From positions 398,145-462,144 of the forward strand of contig JAIQDT010001647.1 in assembly GCA_021521415.1 (NCBI GenBank): a DNA stretch of 64,000 nucleotides, written 5' to 3'. The stretch comes from Bidens hawaiensis (taxonomy: Eukaryota; Streptophyta; Magnoliopsida; Asterales; Asteraceae). Under the pieces are notes generated by a model. The model saw only the letters and a list, made by a program, of their open reading frames with translations, made no database searches and was not told where the DNA came from. The translations under genes and the position numbers were made by a program. This document shows, piece by piece, positions 21,636 to 31,881 of this stretch. The stretch's first letter is position 1. Each line of letters opens with the position of its first letter.

Positions 21636-22231
21636 ATTAATAAGGGCCAAGATTCTATGTTATTGGATTGACAACAACTCGTTGTCTTTGTTTTTGTCTT
21701 CTCTTTTTCTCGTTTTCTAACACTTTTGACAAAAGAGGTAGTATTGTTTACTTTACCTAAACCCACAAAATGTTTGAGCCGTCGTTGGTTTGTGATCAAT
21801 AACTTTTGACAAAAGAGGTAGTATTGTTTTTGAAACTTGTTTCCACTGTTGATGAAAAATCACACGCAGGTTCAAAAGAGATGGAAACTATTTTGTTGAC
21901 ACCTAAATATATCACTCTTAATCTATTAGAAGATTTGTTTGGCTGATGAATTAATTAAGGGATTTTCTATACATATTGGTGGTATTTCTTAAACACCGCC
22001 CAATACGTTATGAATAGGTGCTTTTAAAAAGTCTTTTTTTTGTTGTCTTTTTATGTTTAATTGTATTTATTTTGATTATTTTATTCATTTATTTAAAAAG
22101 CTTTTTATTGATTTACGTTATCAACAATCAGCTCGATCTAAAGATTATAATGAAACAATATGAATAGACGGATACACACACAACCATTACAACGAGTTTG
22201 TTAAAAATAATAACTGAAAATGTAAAACCTT

Positions 22232-22510
22232 CTAAACGACAGCGTTGTTATTGATCCTGCGCTTGAGGCCCAATCTATCATTGTTGTCGGCGTCCTTGCG
22301 GTCGCACCTGATGTCCGATGTGCTCGCCTCATGGTAAGAACGTGGCGGTGGTAGTCTGTACTCATCACCACGTTGTCGGGCGGCCTCCCGCTCCAACATC
22401 CTGACAATCTGACGCTGCATCTGTAGCATTCCCTCCTCTAATCCCCATAATCGGGTGTCGGTGTCTGCCGGAGATAGGAGAATGGCCGGAGAGTTGCCGA
22501 TAATTTAATG
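22232..22510 (-). CDS. Unrecognised short ORF (about 90 codons), probable gene or TE fragment
   Basis: The frame is open from about 22510 to a stop at 22232 and has a methionine at 22429 (MLQMQRQIVRMLEREAARQ). The upstream part reads SPAILLSPADTDTRLWGLEEG. The composition is charged and GC-richer than its AT-rich surroundings, and the LWGLEEGM...QIVRMLEREAAR section is probably helical. I do not recognise the family. It lies just outside the Tat element, about 120 bp from its LTR, so it could be a fragment of an earlier insertion. There is no support that it is expressed. Confidence 0.3.
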
Positions 22511-22631
22511 AACTTAAATATTACAACGTGTCTGATATAAGAAGGTGAAGAGTTGCCTATATATATTATAATGTAATATAGATATTTCTTTAGGTTTCGT
22601 TTAATGTTTTTAGTAAAACGTAATATAAGTT

Positions 22632-23598
22632 TGAAGAAACACTAAGTGACCCGGGGCAGATTATAGATAATCTGGGGGTTAAGTAATGTTTCCCACAAGG
22701 ATGAGGTATGGCAGAGAAGGTTATTCTTCAGGGGACCTGCAAAACAAACACCGTAAGCTCGTCACTGAGAAGGGGGGGGGGGTTCCTCCTTGTGACCACC
22801 CTCCGGCGTGAGAATCAGACTAGATTGCTCTGAATATAAGTGTATATTAAGAGATTTCTAGATAAGATTGAGATATCAGATGATGTCCTTACCATTCCAA
22901 GGTGTTGGAGTATTTATAGCCGAAGGTAGGTTTCCTAGAAGGTATAGCCGGCTGAATAGTATTCCTGTTCCACCAACAGTGGACTACGCACAGGCCATGC
23001 TGGTTGGTGAATAGGCTACGGCCAACAGTAAAGGTCGGCTGTACACTGTTCCTTTACTGCCGGCTACGCACTGTTCCACCAACTGTAGGCTGCGCACGTC
23101 CCATCGTAAGGGTTGGTGAGTAGGCAACGGCTAATAGTGACAAACAGTACTAGAGGGTGCTCCTCCTCGTATTGTTGTCGGTGAGCTGTCACCCTGTGAT
23201 TGGTTCATGGGCAGTTCTGGTCAAATTGTCTGTTCCGCCCATACCTTATTAGGTATAGTACGAAAGATCTTCCAGAAGCATACGGACTGGCTCATTTAGG
23301 CGGGAGTATTCCTGCCTTGCTCATTCCTTCATGTGACTACTGAAGTAGGTAATGCCTTGTGCGTGTAGCCTTGCTGTTAGTGCGGGTAGCCTTCCCTGAT
23401 GGCTTGTATCCGCAGCTGCGGGAACAGGCGGGGTACTTCACCATTGGGAGGCTTTCCCTGCGGGTACAGCTGGCGTACTGCGCGTAAGGTTCTTTGAGCA
23501 TGGTGGGTCCTGCTGGAGCAGTTGGTCGTTGCGCAGACGTCCCTGTTCAAGGTGAGTCTTGCGGGTCCAACTGGGCTCTGCTGGGACCTACCTCTTCA
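22632..23598 (-). mobile_element. 3' LTR of the Tat element, 967 bp
   Basis: Termini are TGAAGA (22632) and TCTTCA (23598), a 6-bp inverted repeat. The end is fixed by the polypurine tract that follows and the start by comparison with the other LTR. TATTTATA at 22911-22918 is a minus-strand TATAAATA box. Short repeats built on CTGTTCCACCAACAGT and CAGGCCATGC / TAGGCTACGGCC lie at 22965-23130. Confidence 0.85.
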
Positions 23599-23612
23599 AG
23601 TCCCCCCAGTCC
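23599..23612 (-). promoter_or_regulatory. Polypurine tract of the Tat element
   Basis: The minus strand reads ACTGGGGGGACT immediately before the LTR start TGAAGAGG, the expected plus-strand primer for reverse transcription in this lineage. Confidence 0.8.
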
Positions 23613-23994
23613 AATGTTCTTCTCATGAATTATTAATAAGTGAGGTGAACTTTTGGACTTGGCAAGGGGTTTTGAAAAGGGGTTTAGTTTTTAGGTTTTC
23701 CGTTGTGATTCTCCCCGCGGTTTTCCTGATGTCACGCATAAATTCCCGACTTTTCTGCTTGATCTTAGGGTATGAAGCGGGTAGGTTCGTAACCTCCTCG
23801 CAAGTCAGGAGCGTTGAGTCCCACTTGTGTGGATTCTCCATGGGGTTTTGGTAGTTTTCAACATATTGATCAATTATGCTAAAACCACCAATTCCATCTT
23901 GGAGTTTCAAACAATATAGTTCTCGACGTTTCCGTCATGCGGGGATGTTATTCCCGTTTCCGCAAGCATGGCCCAGAAGATCCTTCTTGGTTTG

Positions 23995-24275
23995 AATTCC
24001 CTGCAGAGTGCTAAGTATGTGAAGGGTTTTGCCTTGACACTGTACCCGCACTCGTCTTACGGTTACTTTACTTCCAAGGTATTCCTGGCGTCAATTCCCT
24101 GCGGGTGTTAAGTATGTGAAGGGTTTTGCCTTGACACTGTACCGGCACTCGTCTTACGGTTACTTTACTTCCAAGGTATTCCTGGCGTCAATTCCCTGCG
24201 GGTGTTAAGTATGTGAAGGGTTTTGCCTTGACACTGTACCCGCACCCGTCTTATGGTTACTTGGTTGCCAAGGTA
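23995..24275 (+). repeat. Tandem repeat of 97-98 bp, 3 copies, in the Tat 3' region
   Basis: Units begin AATTCCCTGCGGGTGTTAAG and contain CCTTGACACTGTACCCGCAC and TTCCAAGGTATTCCTGGCGT; they start at 23995, 24093 and 24190, the last one diverging after about 80 bp. Tandem arrays in this position are known from Tat/Ogre elements and are a recognised source of satellite DNA. Confidence 0.95.
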
Positions 24276-24619
24276 AGGGGTATTTTCCCGCTTACTTTTG
24301 AATCTTTTTGAAATTTTTTTGAAATTCGAAGAGTTGGTGAAAGGATAAGAACAGTCCAAACCTCTGAAATGTCGTGCGACGGTTTCTTCTGACTGTGTCA
24401 GGACGTGCAGGAAGTTATGGTGACGTGACAGTACATGGTCATTCCAGACGCCTTTTCAGGCGCGTGGGCGCGATTTTTTCGGGCGCGTGGCCGCGAAATT
24501 AATGGTACGCGTCCTTTCAACAGCTGTTGCCAGCTTGCCTTTTGCCACGTGTCATAGTTTCATTGCACCTTCGATTTCTCTCTCTTCCGCATTAAATTCA
24601 TCGCATTAATTGCGATTAG

Positions 24620-24627
24620 TATATAAA
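24620..24627 (+). promoter_or_regulatory. TATA box of the antisense gene
   Basis: TATATAAA followed by GGGGGAGAGG lies 126-133 bases before the ATG at 24753, giving a leader of about 100 bases. The G-box-like CCACGTGTCA near 24545 is a plausible upstream element. This promoter lies inside the element and not in its LTR. Confidence 0.7.
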
Positions 24628-24752
24628 GGGGGAGAGGGTTCTTTGTAATCCACACTTTCACTCTTCTCTTCATCTTAAGAACGATTTCCGGCGAATACTC
24701 ATCTTTCAGTCGAGCATTCCCTTGAAATCGTTTTCTTCTTTCTTTTTGCAAG

Positions 24753-27700
24753 ATGTCGTCTCGTGATCTCGAATCTACAGCCGATGACAAGAGTACTGCT
24801 GGCGAGTGCCAGTGTGCTCTGCCTGGCGATCTGTATCAGTACATCGTTAGGAAGTTCATGCTCGAGTCTCTCGAGCCTGAGTTTCCTGAACCCCACCAGA
24901 CGGTGTATGATGCCCCCAGAGGCAAGATCGGGGTTTATGCTGCATTCTTTGTTTATGGGAATCTTAGGTTCCCATTGACAAAGTTTGTTTACCGTGTCTT
25001 TGAGAGGCACGGTGTGCACCTGACCGAGGTGCACCCGATGGCGATTGCCAAGATCCGGCACTTCGAGTGGGTGTGCCGGATTCTGGGCATTGAGCCCTAT
25101 GTTGACCGCCTGATGACCTTCTACACTTGGAGGTGCATCCAGGGGTGGTACACGTTGATAACCCGGATTAAGGGTTTGAAAATCTGCGCAACCGAGCGCA
25201 GTCTTCGCGCGTGGAAGCGGGAGTTCTTCTTCATCTCCGCTCGTGCCATCCCACTTGCCATGAAATTCAAGAACGGGCAAGCACTTCCCAGCCTTCACGC
25301 CTCTAACTACGAGGAGGCGGAATGGTTTTCGAAGATATCCCGGGTCCAATCTCCGGTTTACCGGTTTGCGGAGTCCGGGATGGTGATGCTGGGGATGAGC
25401 CGGGTGTGGAAGGCGGCGGATGCGCAAAAAATCCCAATCGTCCTTGAATACGGTTCGAACTCTGTTCCTTACGGTATGCTTTGTTTCTTTTTGTTGATTC
25501 TGAATTTCTTCTAACTTTTTTCCTGTTTATTTCAGAGGGGAACGACTTGCAGTCGCTCCTGAACCCGCGGGAGGCTGACGGTCCCGCTCGGATGGGTACT
25601 CACGCTCAAGACGAGAACGAGTTTCCCATCCTAGAACAAACTGCGGATCGGTTCGTGGAGGTCTACCCGCTAGGCCACGAGATCCTGAGCGCCAGGCGGC
25701 CAGGTAAGGCGCTATTCAACCCTCGACCCCTCAATGTTGAAACCTCTGCTGGAATTCCTCTAATCGTATGTTCTGATGAGGAATTCGCAGATGGTCCTCC
25801 GTTGGTGCGGAAGAAGAAGGCTGCCGGCGGGAAGGGAAAGGAGAAGGTGGCCACCACTGCCGATCCGGCGCCTCGGTCTGATTCGGAGACCGAGAGCGAA
25901 GAGGTGGCGGGGAATCCCGGTGGTGATAAGACCACCGCTCCGGAGGCTGCAACTGTCACCTCCGGAGAGCCCAAGAAGACGGTAACCGGCGCAAAGAGGC
26001 CGGCTCCATCGGGTTCGTCCCCGCCTCTCCGTACCTTTAGGCTCAAGAAAACCCGTAAGTACAAACTTCCTTTAGCTTTTATCTTCATAGCTTTATCATT
26101 TAACACTTATCTTCTTTGTGCAGGCGTGGATGTTGACGCATTCCAGGGTGGAGCGCAGAGGAGTACCTCTCCGCCAATGACGGTAGGCTTGGTCAGCCTA
26201 CCTGAGGCGACGACCCAGGCGCCTGCGCCTGCCCCCGCTGGTTCAGTTGCTCACTCCTTTGAGCCGACTGTTTCAGCCGAGATGACGTCACCGCCGGCTG
26301 TGAGTGCCATTTTTACGGCATCTTTCACCGAGCCGGCGGTTACTTTTGCTGCGGATTCCGCGGCGGCGACCACGGCGGCTGCTACCATGCCCCCGTCATC
26401 GGCAACGACGGTCGATCCATCAGGTACGCATGGGGCTTTACGCCAATCTCTGCCACCTTCCCATCTGCCTGACCTCTTGGATGGATTTCCCTTGGGTTCA
26501 GGTGTTGGGTTCGGCGGCTATCGGCCTGTTATTGACCCTACAGGTGCGTAGGGTTCTTTTGGCCCTTTTCATATTATTATTATTTTTTTTTTATATCATC
26601 TTTTCCTAACTGCTTTATGTTTTTTGCAGTGTCGGATTCCAATGAAGTGTATGTTCCACGATGGAACATTCGCCGAGGAACAACCCTTCGCACCCCTGTG
26701 GAGTGCGTGGAATGGGCTCGTCACGCTGCTCCCAGTGGTGCGTTGGGGGAAGCCATGGCTAGCTACCAGGAGGGTAGGCTAACCAATGAGCTTCGGGTTC
26801 TCCTGGCCCGGATGCAGCCGCGCGTCGAGCTGCTTTGTCGTGAAAACGATAAGTTAAAAGCAGCTCGCCTTAAAGAAGTGGCTCAGGCGCGGGCTGTCCG
26901 GGAGGAGAACCAAAGGCTTTCCGCAGTGGCTGCGGAAAAGGAGAAGGCCTTCAAGGCCCTCGAGGTTGAAGTTCAGGCTCGACTCGAGGCCCGTTCCAAG
27001 GCTGCCCAAGCTGTTAATGAACAGCTTCGGCTGGCTAAGGAAACTGCGAGGAACGCAACCGAGAGGGCCACCAAGGCTGAAGCCGTTGCTGAGCCTCTAC
27101 GCGTGGAGAATGAAGAGCTTAAAGCCAAATTAGAGGCTCTCCAGCAGGCTCATGATGCCTTGGCGATGGAAGACGCCAAAAAGCTCCAGGAGATCTTGGA
27201 CCTGAGGGGGGTGCTTGACCATACTGAGCGGAAGTTAAAGGGCGTCGAAGAGGCTGCTGCAAAGGAAGTGTTGCTTGCCAACCTCAACAAGAGTGAAGCC
27301 GAACGCGCCCGTAACGAAACTCAAGCTGCCCTCCAAGAAGCTCTGGTTGCCAAGGAATGGCTTCTTCGAGAAGCGTTGTCTCAGGTAAGCTTTCATGTCT
27401 TTACGCTTTTCTTTGTAAATAGAAAGGGTTCTGATACTTGTATATTTTCTTGTAGGTTGTGCATCGGGTCTTCTCAGAGACGTCTTATGACGATGCTATG
27501 AGCGCAGCCCTCAACGCTTCTCATGAGGATGGGGAAAAGGCCGGCTTCCTGCTTGGTCTAGGGTTCGTTGAGAAAGGCATCCCGCCTTCCAACTTCCCTT
27601 TGTACAATGTTGATACTGAAGCTGTTTACGACCAAGCAGTGAATCAGTATGCCGCCTTCCCGCATCCGGTGGTGGAAAAGGTGAACGAAGTCGCTGCTGC

Positions 27701-27791
27701 TGATGATGGGCTTGCTATCCTTAAAGCTTTCCTTGAACCACCACGCTCTACTGATGGAGCGGGTCCAAGTGGAAGTGGTCCTGAAGCTTGA
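24753..27791 (+). CDS. Antisense gene of the Tat element (putative gypsy-type transposon protein), 5 exons, 916 aa
   Basis: Exons 24753-25473, 25536-26054, 26124-26543, 26630-27384 and 27456-27791 (TGA) join in frame through GT-AG introns of 62, 69, 86 and 71 bases: 2751 nt, no stops. Residues about 25-190 (YQYIVRKFM, RFPLTKFVYRVFERHGV, RILGIEPYVDRLMTFY, KREFFFI) resemble the domain called putative gypsy-type transposon (Pfam Transposase_28), recalled and not searched. Residues about 290-420 are Lys/Ser/Pro-rich; about 420-550 are Ala/Pro/Thr-rich. Exon 4 (residues about 585-805) is a long coiled coil (ENDKLKAARLKE, EENQRLSAVAAEKEKAFKAL). Intron 2 (69 bases) is free of stops in frame, so retention is possible. 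It opposes the dead gag-pol. Its function is unknown. Confidence 0.85.
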
Positions 27792-27867
27792 TTCTGAAGA
27801 TCCCTTTCCACCACTAGCGTAGATTTTTGCTTTTGTATAGCTCTTTGTAATATTTGAATTTTGATGA

Positions 27868-27873
27868 AATAAA
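27868..27873 (+). terminator. Poly(A) signal of the antisense gene
   Basis: AATAAA lies 77 bases after the stop codon, preceded by TTTGTAATATTTGAATTTTG, a typical plant 3' end context. Confidence 0.65.
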
Positions 27874-27934
27874 GATTGTGTTTGTTCTTTGCCTTGTTTA
27901 TTTTACGCATGTTTTGATCTAACATAGTAATTTC

Positions 27935-28260
27935 TTTAGTACTTAGATAAGTTAACTTTTTAACGTGGTAAATTATAAGTTTGTTTCGCTTCCTCTTTCA
28001 TGATTGTGCGGGTTTGACCGTCACTTACACTTAGTAGGATGGCTTAACTTTACTTATATCTGACCTGCGTGGAAGTTTTCCTCATCTTTTCCTTTGAAAT
28101 TTTCTAAGTGTTCAGAATAAGTTAACCTTTGAACGTGGTAGATGATAGGTTGAAGTTTAGCTTCCTTGTTCGTGATTGTGCGGGTAAGACCGTCACTTGC
28201 ACTTTACAAGGATGGCTAAACTTTACTTACATCTGACCTGCGTGTAGGTTTTCCTTAAAA
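27935..28260 (+). repeat. Two diverged ~170-bp direct repeats between the antisense gene and pol
   Basis: Copies starting AACGTGGTAAATTATAAG (27963) and AACGTGGTAGATGATAGG (28134) share GATTGTGCGGGT, GACCGTCACTT, ACTTTACTTA and TCTGACCTGCGTG. They lie between the convergent antisense gene and integrase ORF, where both transcripts would end. Confidence 0.85.
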
Positions 28261-28435
28261 CTTGAGATTTTTAGCGTTGTGTTTATGCGGGTTTTGCCGC
28301 CTTCCACACGTAACGACTTACTTCTTCCCCCATTTATGCGGTGAATACCGGCACATCAGTGTGGGAAGTTCATAAGTATAAAGGTAAGGCTATCAACACA
28401 TTGTGAAAGGAGAATCATTTCCATTAGAAGTGGCT

Positions 28436-29319
28436 CTAGGCCTTTTCTTTACAAGTTTGGAATTGATCTACATATAACATTTGCGTAATTGAGCTCCATT
28501 CCATGTTCTTGGGATGGGAGTGCCATTGAGCCTTTCGAGCCGGTATGCGCCCTTTCCCAGGACTTCTTTGATAATGTACGGCCCTTCCCAGACGGGGGGC
28601 CAGCTTTCCTGGGCGTTCTTGGTTCGAAGCCTCGTTGTTACGCAGTATGTAGTCTCCAACATTGAAGTTGCAGAGTTTTACCCGCGTGTTGTAGTACTTT
28701 TGCATTTGTCGCTTGTAGTTCTCTTCACGCACTGCGGCTAAGTCTCTGCGTTCCTCGGTTAGCATAAGGTCTAACCGTCTTTCCGCATCATTGTCTTCTG
28801 GCTGAATCAAGACCCTTGGTGAGGGTAAACCAATTTCGACCGGGACCATGGCTTCAGTGCCATAAGTGAGACTGAACGGGGTTTCTCCCGTACTGGCCTT
28901 CTTCAGCGTTCTGTTTGCCCAAAGGACGTGCGGAAGCTCGTCCACCCAGCCGGATCTGTGTTCCAAGAGTCTTTTCTTTATGCCTTCGACGATGCTCTTA
29001 TTTGCTCTTTCCACCTCACCATTACCTTGCGGGTGTGCCACTGAGGTAAAGGTGTGGGTGATTTGAAGTTCTTTCAGCCACTGTTGTAGCTTCTTGTCAG
29101 CAAAGTTGGTGCCGTTATCGCTCACCAAATTCTGTGGAAGTCCAAAACGACAAATAATAAATTCCCAAATAATTTTTTTGATATGCTTTGCGGTTGTTTG
29201 GGCTAAGGGTTTTGCTTCTATCCACTTGGTGAAGTAGTCGACGGCTACCACTAGGAACTGAACATTTCCTGCTGCTGTAGGAAATGGGCCTGTCACATCG
29301 ATGGCCTATTTCTGAAATG
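28436..29319 (-). pseudogene. Tat integrase core and C-terminal region, broken
   Basis: The catalytic core is readable: first Asp in AVDYFTKW, second Asp in VSDNGTNF, and Glu in GNGEVERANKS. It is separated from the zinc-binding part upstream by an in-frame TAG after WPFQK (29305-29310). Near 28640 a frameshift moves the true C-terminal sequence (WPPVWEGPY, LGKGAYRLERLNG, ending WNGAQLRKCYM) into another frame at 28468-28662. The catalytic triad is present but the ORF could not be translated as one polyprotein. Confidence 0.85.
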
Positions 29320-30322
29320 GCCATGAAGAAGTGACTGGAACAAGTTCATTCTTCGGGCGGTGCGTGTTGGGTGCGTAAAGCTGGCAAGACCTGCATTTTC
29401 TGATGTATGCCAGTGCATCCGTATGCATCCCCGGCCAAAAGTATCCCGCGTTGTTTAGCTTAGCTACAACAGCGCTGGGACCTGCGTGTACTCCACAGAT
29501 GCCTTCGTGTACTTCCCTTAGGAGGTAGTCAGCATCTTGGTTGTCCACGCATCTTAAGAGTGGGCCAAGAAAGTTACGTCTGTAAAGGATGTCATCGATG
29601 AGTTGATAATTCAGTGCTTTACAGCGTAGTTTTCTTGCCTGTGTTTTTGACTCTGGTAGTGTACCTGCAGCAAGGTATTTTATTATTGGTGTCATCCACG
29701 TTTCCGTGCCGGTTTGGATGACACAAATTTCCTTGTGCGGGACCGAAGGAGCCTCGAGGAGTTCAATGCGGATATCTTTTCCTAAGTGGGTGAAGGCTAA
29801 TGATGCAAGCTTGCTTAACGCATCCGCAGATTTGTTTTCACTTCGCTTGACGTGTATGACTTTGCAGTCGTTGAAATCGCGCATAAGGGATTTTGCTTGT
29901 GCTAGGTACAGGGCCATTGTGTCGTTCACGGCCGTGTACGTTCCGTTGATTTGATTGGCTACCAACATGGAATCCACGTGGGCTTCCAAGTTTTTCACCC
30001 CCATCTTACGCGCAATTCTCAGCCCAGCCAAGAATGCCTCATACTCGGCTTCGTTATTCGTACTTGGAAAATCCAGTCGAATAGCGTAAGTGTATTCTTG
30101 GCCTGCTGGGTTGGTTAGTTTCAGCCCTGCGCCTGAACCCTCGTTACTGGCTGCTCCATCAGTGTAGAGTCGCCAGACGTCATTGATGTCTTGTGCTGGA
30201 GAGGGTTGAGCCTCTTCCTGGCACTCTTTTTCCCGCGATGCAGGCACTTCTGCAATAAAGTCGGCCAGAACCTGGCCTTTTATGGCTGGTCTTGGCTTAT
30301 ACTTTACCGCGTATTCCCCCAA
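29306..30322 (-). pseudogene. Tat second RNase H (archaeal type) and integrase zinc domain
   Basis: The N-terminal two thirds hold an archaeal-type RNase H: LYTDGAASNEGSGAG, NNEAEYEAFLAGL, AHVDSMLV and ENKSADALSKLA supply the expected D-E-D-D positions. The C-terminal part is the HHCC integrase domain (HEGICGVHAG ... CRSCQ). Having this second RNase H after the normal one is typical of the Tat lineage. The frame begins after a frameshift near 30335 and stops at a TAG where other family members are open. Confidence 0.85.
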
Positions 30323-30339
30323 CTCAATTGCCCATTTGG

Positions 30340-31857
30340 CTAGGCGTCCCGATACTCGGGTTTGCCAAGAACGTTTGCAAGTTTGAAGTTGGAGAGAATG
30401 GTGATTGGGTGACCCTGGAAATATCGTCTTAACCTGCGTGAAGCGTGTATAAGTGCTAAGACTAATTTTTCGAGGGTAGAGTACCGGGTTTCTACGTCTG
30501 TTAGGATACGGCTGACATAATAGATTGGCATCTGGATGCCTTTTCGCTCTACTAGCAGGACTGCCCCGGTTGCTCTATCTGTTGCGGAAAGGTATAGGAT
30601 TAACTCCTCTCCCGCTTTTGGTGCTGTGAGCGTTGGGAGTTCGATCAAGCGTGACCGAATCTCCTGAAAAGCTGCTTCCGCTTCTGGTGTCCAGCGGAAG
30701 TGCGTTTTCTTTAAACAGTTTCTCAACGTTGACACGAAGGGAAACGACTTTTCTGCGTGGTTTGCCAAAAAACGATTAAGTGCCACTAGTCGTCCATTCA
30801 GTGTCTGAGCCTGTTTGATGGTAGTAGGTGATTCCATTTTGATAATGGCTTCGACCTTTTCAGGGTTCGCTCTGAAGCCATCTTTAGTGACGATGACCCC
30901 CAAGAACTTCCCTTCTTCCATTCCAAAGGCACACTTGCTCGGGTTGAGCTTCATGTTTATCTTCCTGAGTGTGTTGAAAGTTTCTTCGATGTCTTTCAAC
31001 ATCGCTTCTGGGTCAAGGCTTTTGATGACCAACTCATCCATGTAGACTTCCAAGTTCCTCCCAATTTGGGCATGAAACTGGTTGTCCATCAGGCGTTGGT
31101 ATGTGGACCCGGCATTCTTAAGTCCGAATGGCATCATTTGGTAACAAAATGTGCCATCGGGCGTCCGAAAAGCGGTTTTGTCCTGATCATCAACGGCCAT
31201 GTGTATTTGATGGTACCCCTTATACGCGTCCAGGAAGCATTTAAGGCGGAATGGTGCCAACGAATCCACCTTAAGATCAATTTCGGGTAACGGATAACAA
31301 TCTTTGGGGCATGCTTTGTTCAAGTCTTTGAAATCTATGCACATGCGCCATTGTTTGTTATTCTTCGGTACCATAACGGGATTTGCAACCCAAGTTTGAT
31401 ATCTACTAACGCGTACGATGCCTGCGTCAAGGAGTTCCTTGACTTGGGTTCTACACGCGTTAGTTTGTTCTGGCCCCATTACTCTGCGCTTTTGTACGAT
31501 CGGCGTAACAGTCGGATCGCATTTGAGCTTATGCTCTGCTTTACTTCGGGGTACACCAGTCATGTCAGCTGGTGTCCACGCGAAGATGTCAGCGTTTTTT
31601 TGTAATAAGCGCTTGAGTAAGGTGCGTGTGGGATCAACAATTGTCGGGCCAATGGTGACGGCCTGATCAGGGTACTTGCCGTTGAAGGCCCATCTTTCTG
31701 GTTCGGTGATGGTTGGTTTAGCCATCTTTGGTTTGAGTTTAGATGAGACAGATGCGATGCATACCTGGGGAATGCCGGTGATCATCGCTACACCCTCAGC
31801 TGTTGGCCATCCCATCATGCCGTGGACTGAGGATACCACGGCGTTGAATCTTGCCAT
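30340..31857 (-). pseudogene. Tat reverse transcriptase and RNase H, catalytic motif altered (YMDE)
   Basis: Recognisable blocks are WRMCIDFKDLNKACPKD, FLDAYKGYHQI, YQMMPFGLKNAGSTYQRLM, then VYMDELVIKS, followed by the GRLVALNRFL connection and a gypsy RNase H (ELILYLSATDRATGAVL ... YSTLEKLVLALI). The usual Y-x-D-D is Y-M-D-E (codon GAG near 31030), so the second metal-binding Asp is replaced. A single-base frameshift near 30335 ends the frame before the RNase H tail. An in-frame TAA near 31880 cuts it off from gag-protease. Confidence 0.9.
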
Positions 31858-31881
31858 CCCGTCTCTCTCGAAGAGAATGTC

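Noticed and set aside
24699..25427. 242-codon minus-strand ORF
   Set aside because: It is a shadow of exon 1 of the antisense gene; the plus strand has domain-like sequence and correct splice sites.
25663..26106. 147-codon minus-strand ORF
   Set aside because: A shadow of exon 2 of the antisense gene, in GC-rich low-complexity sequence.
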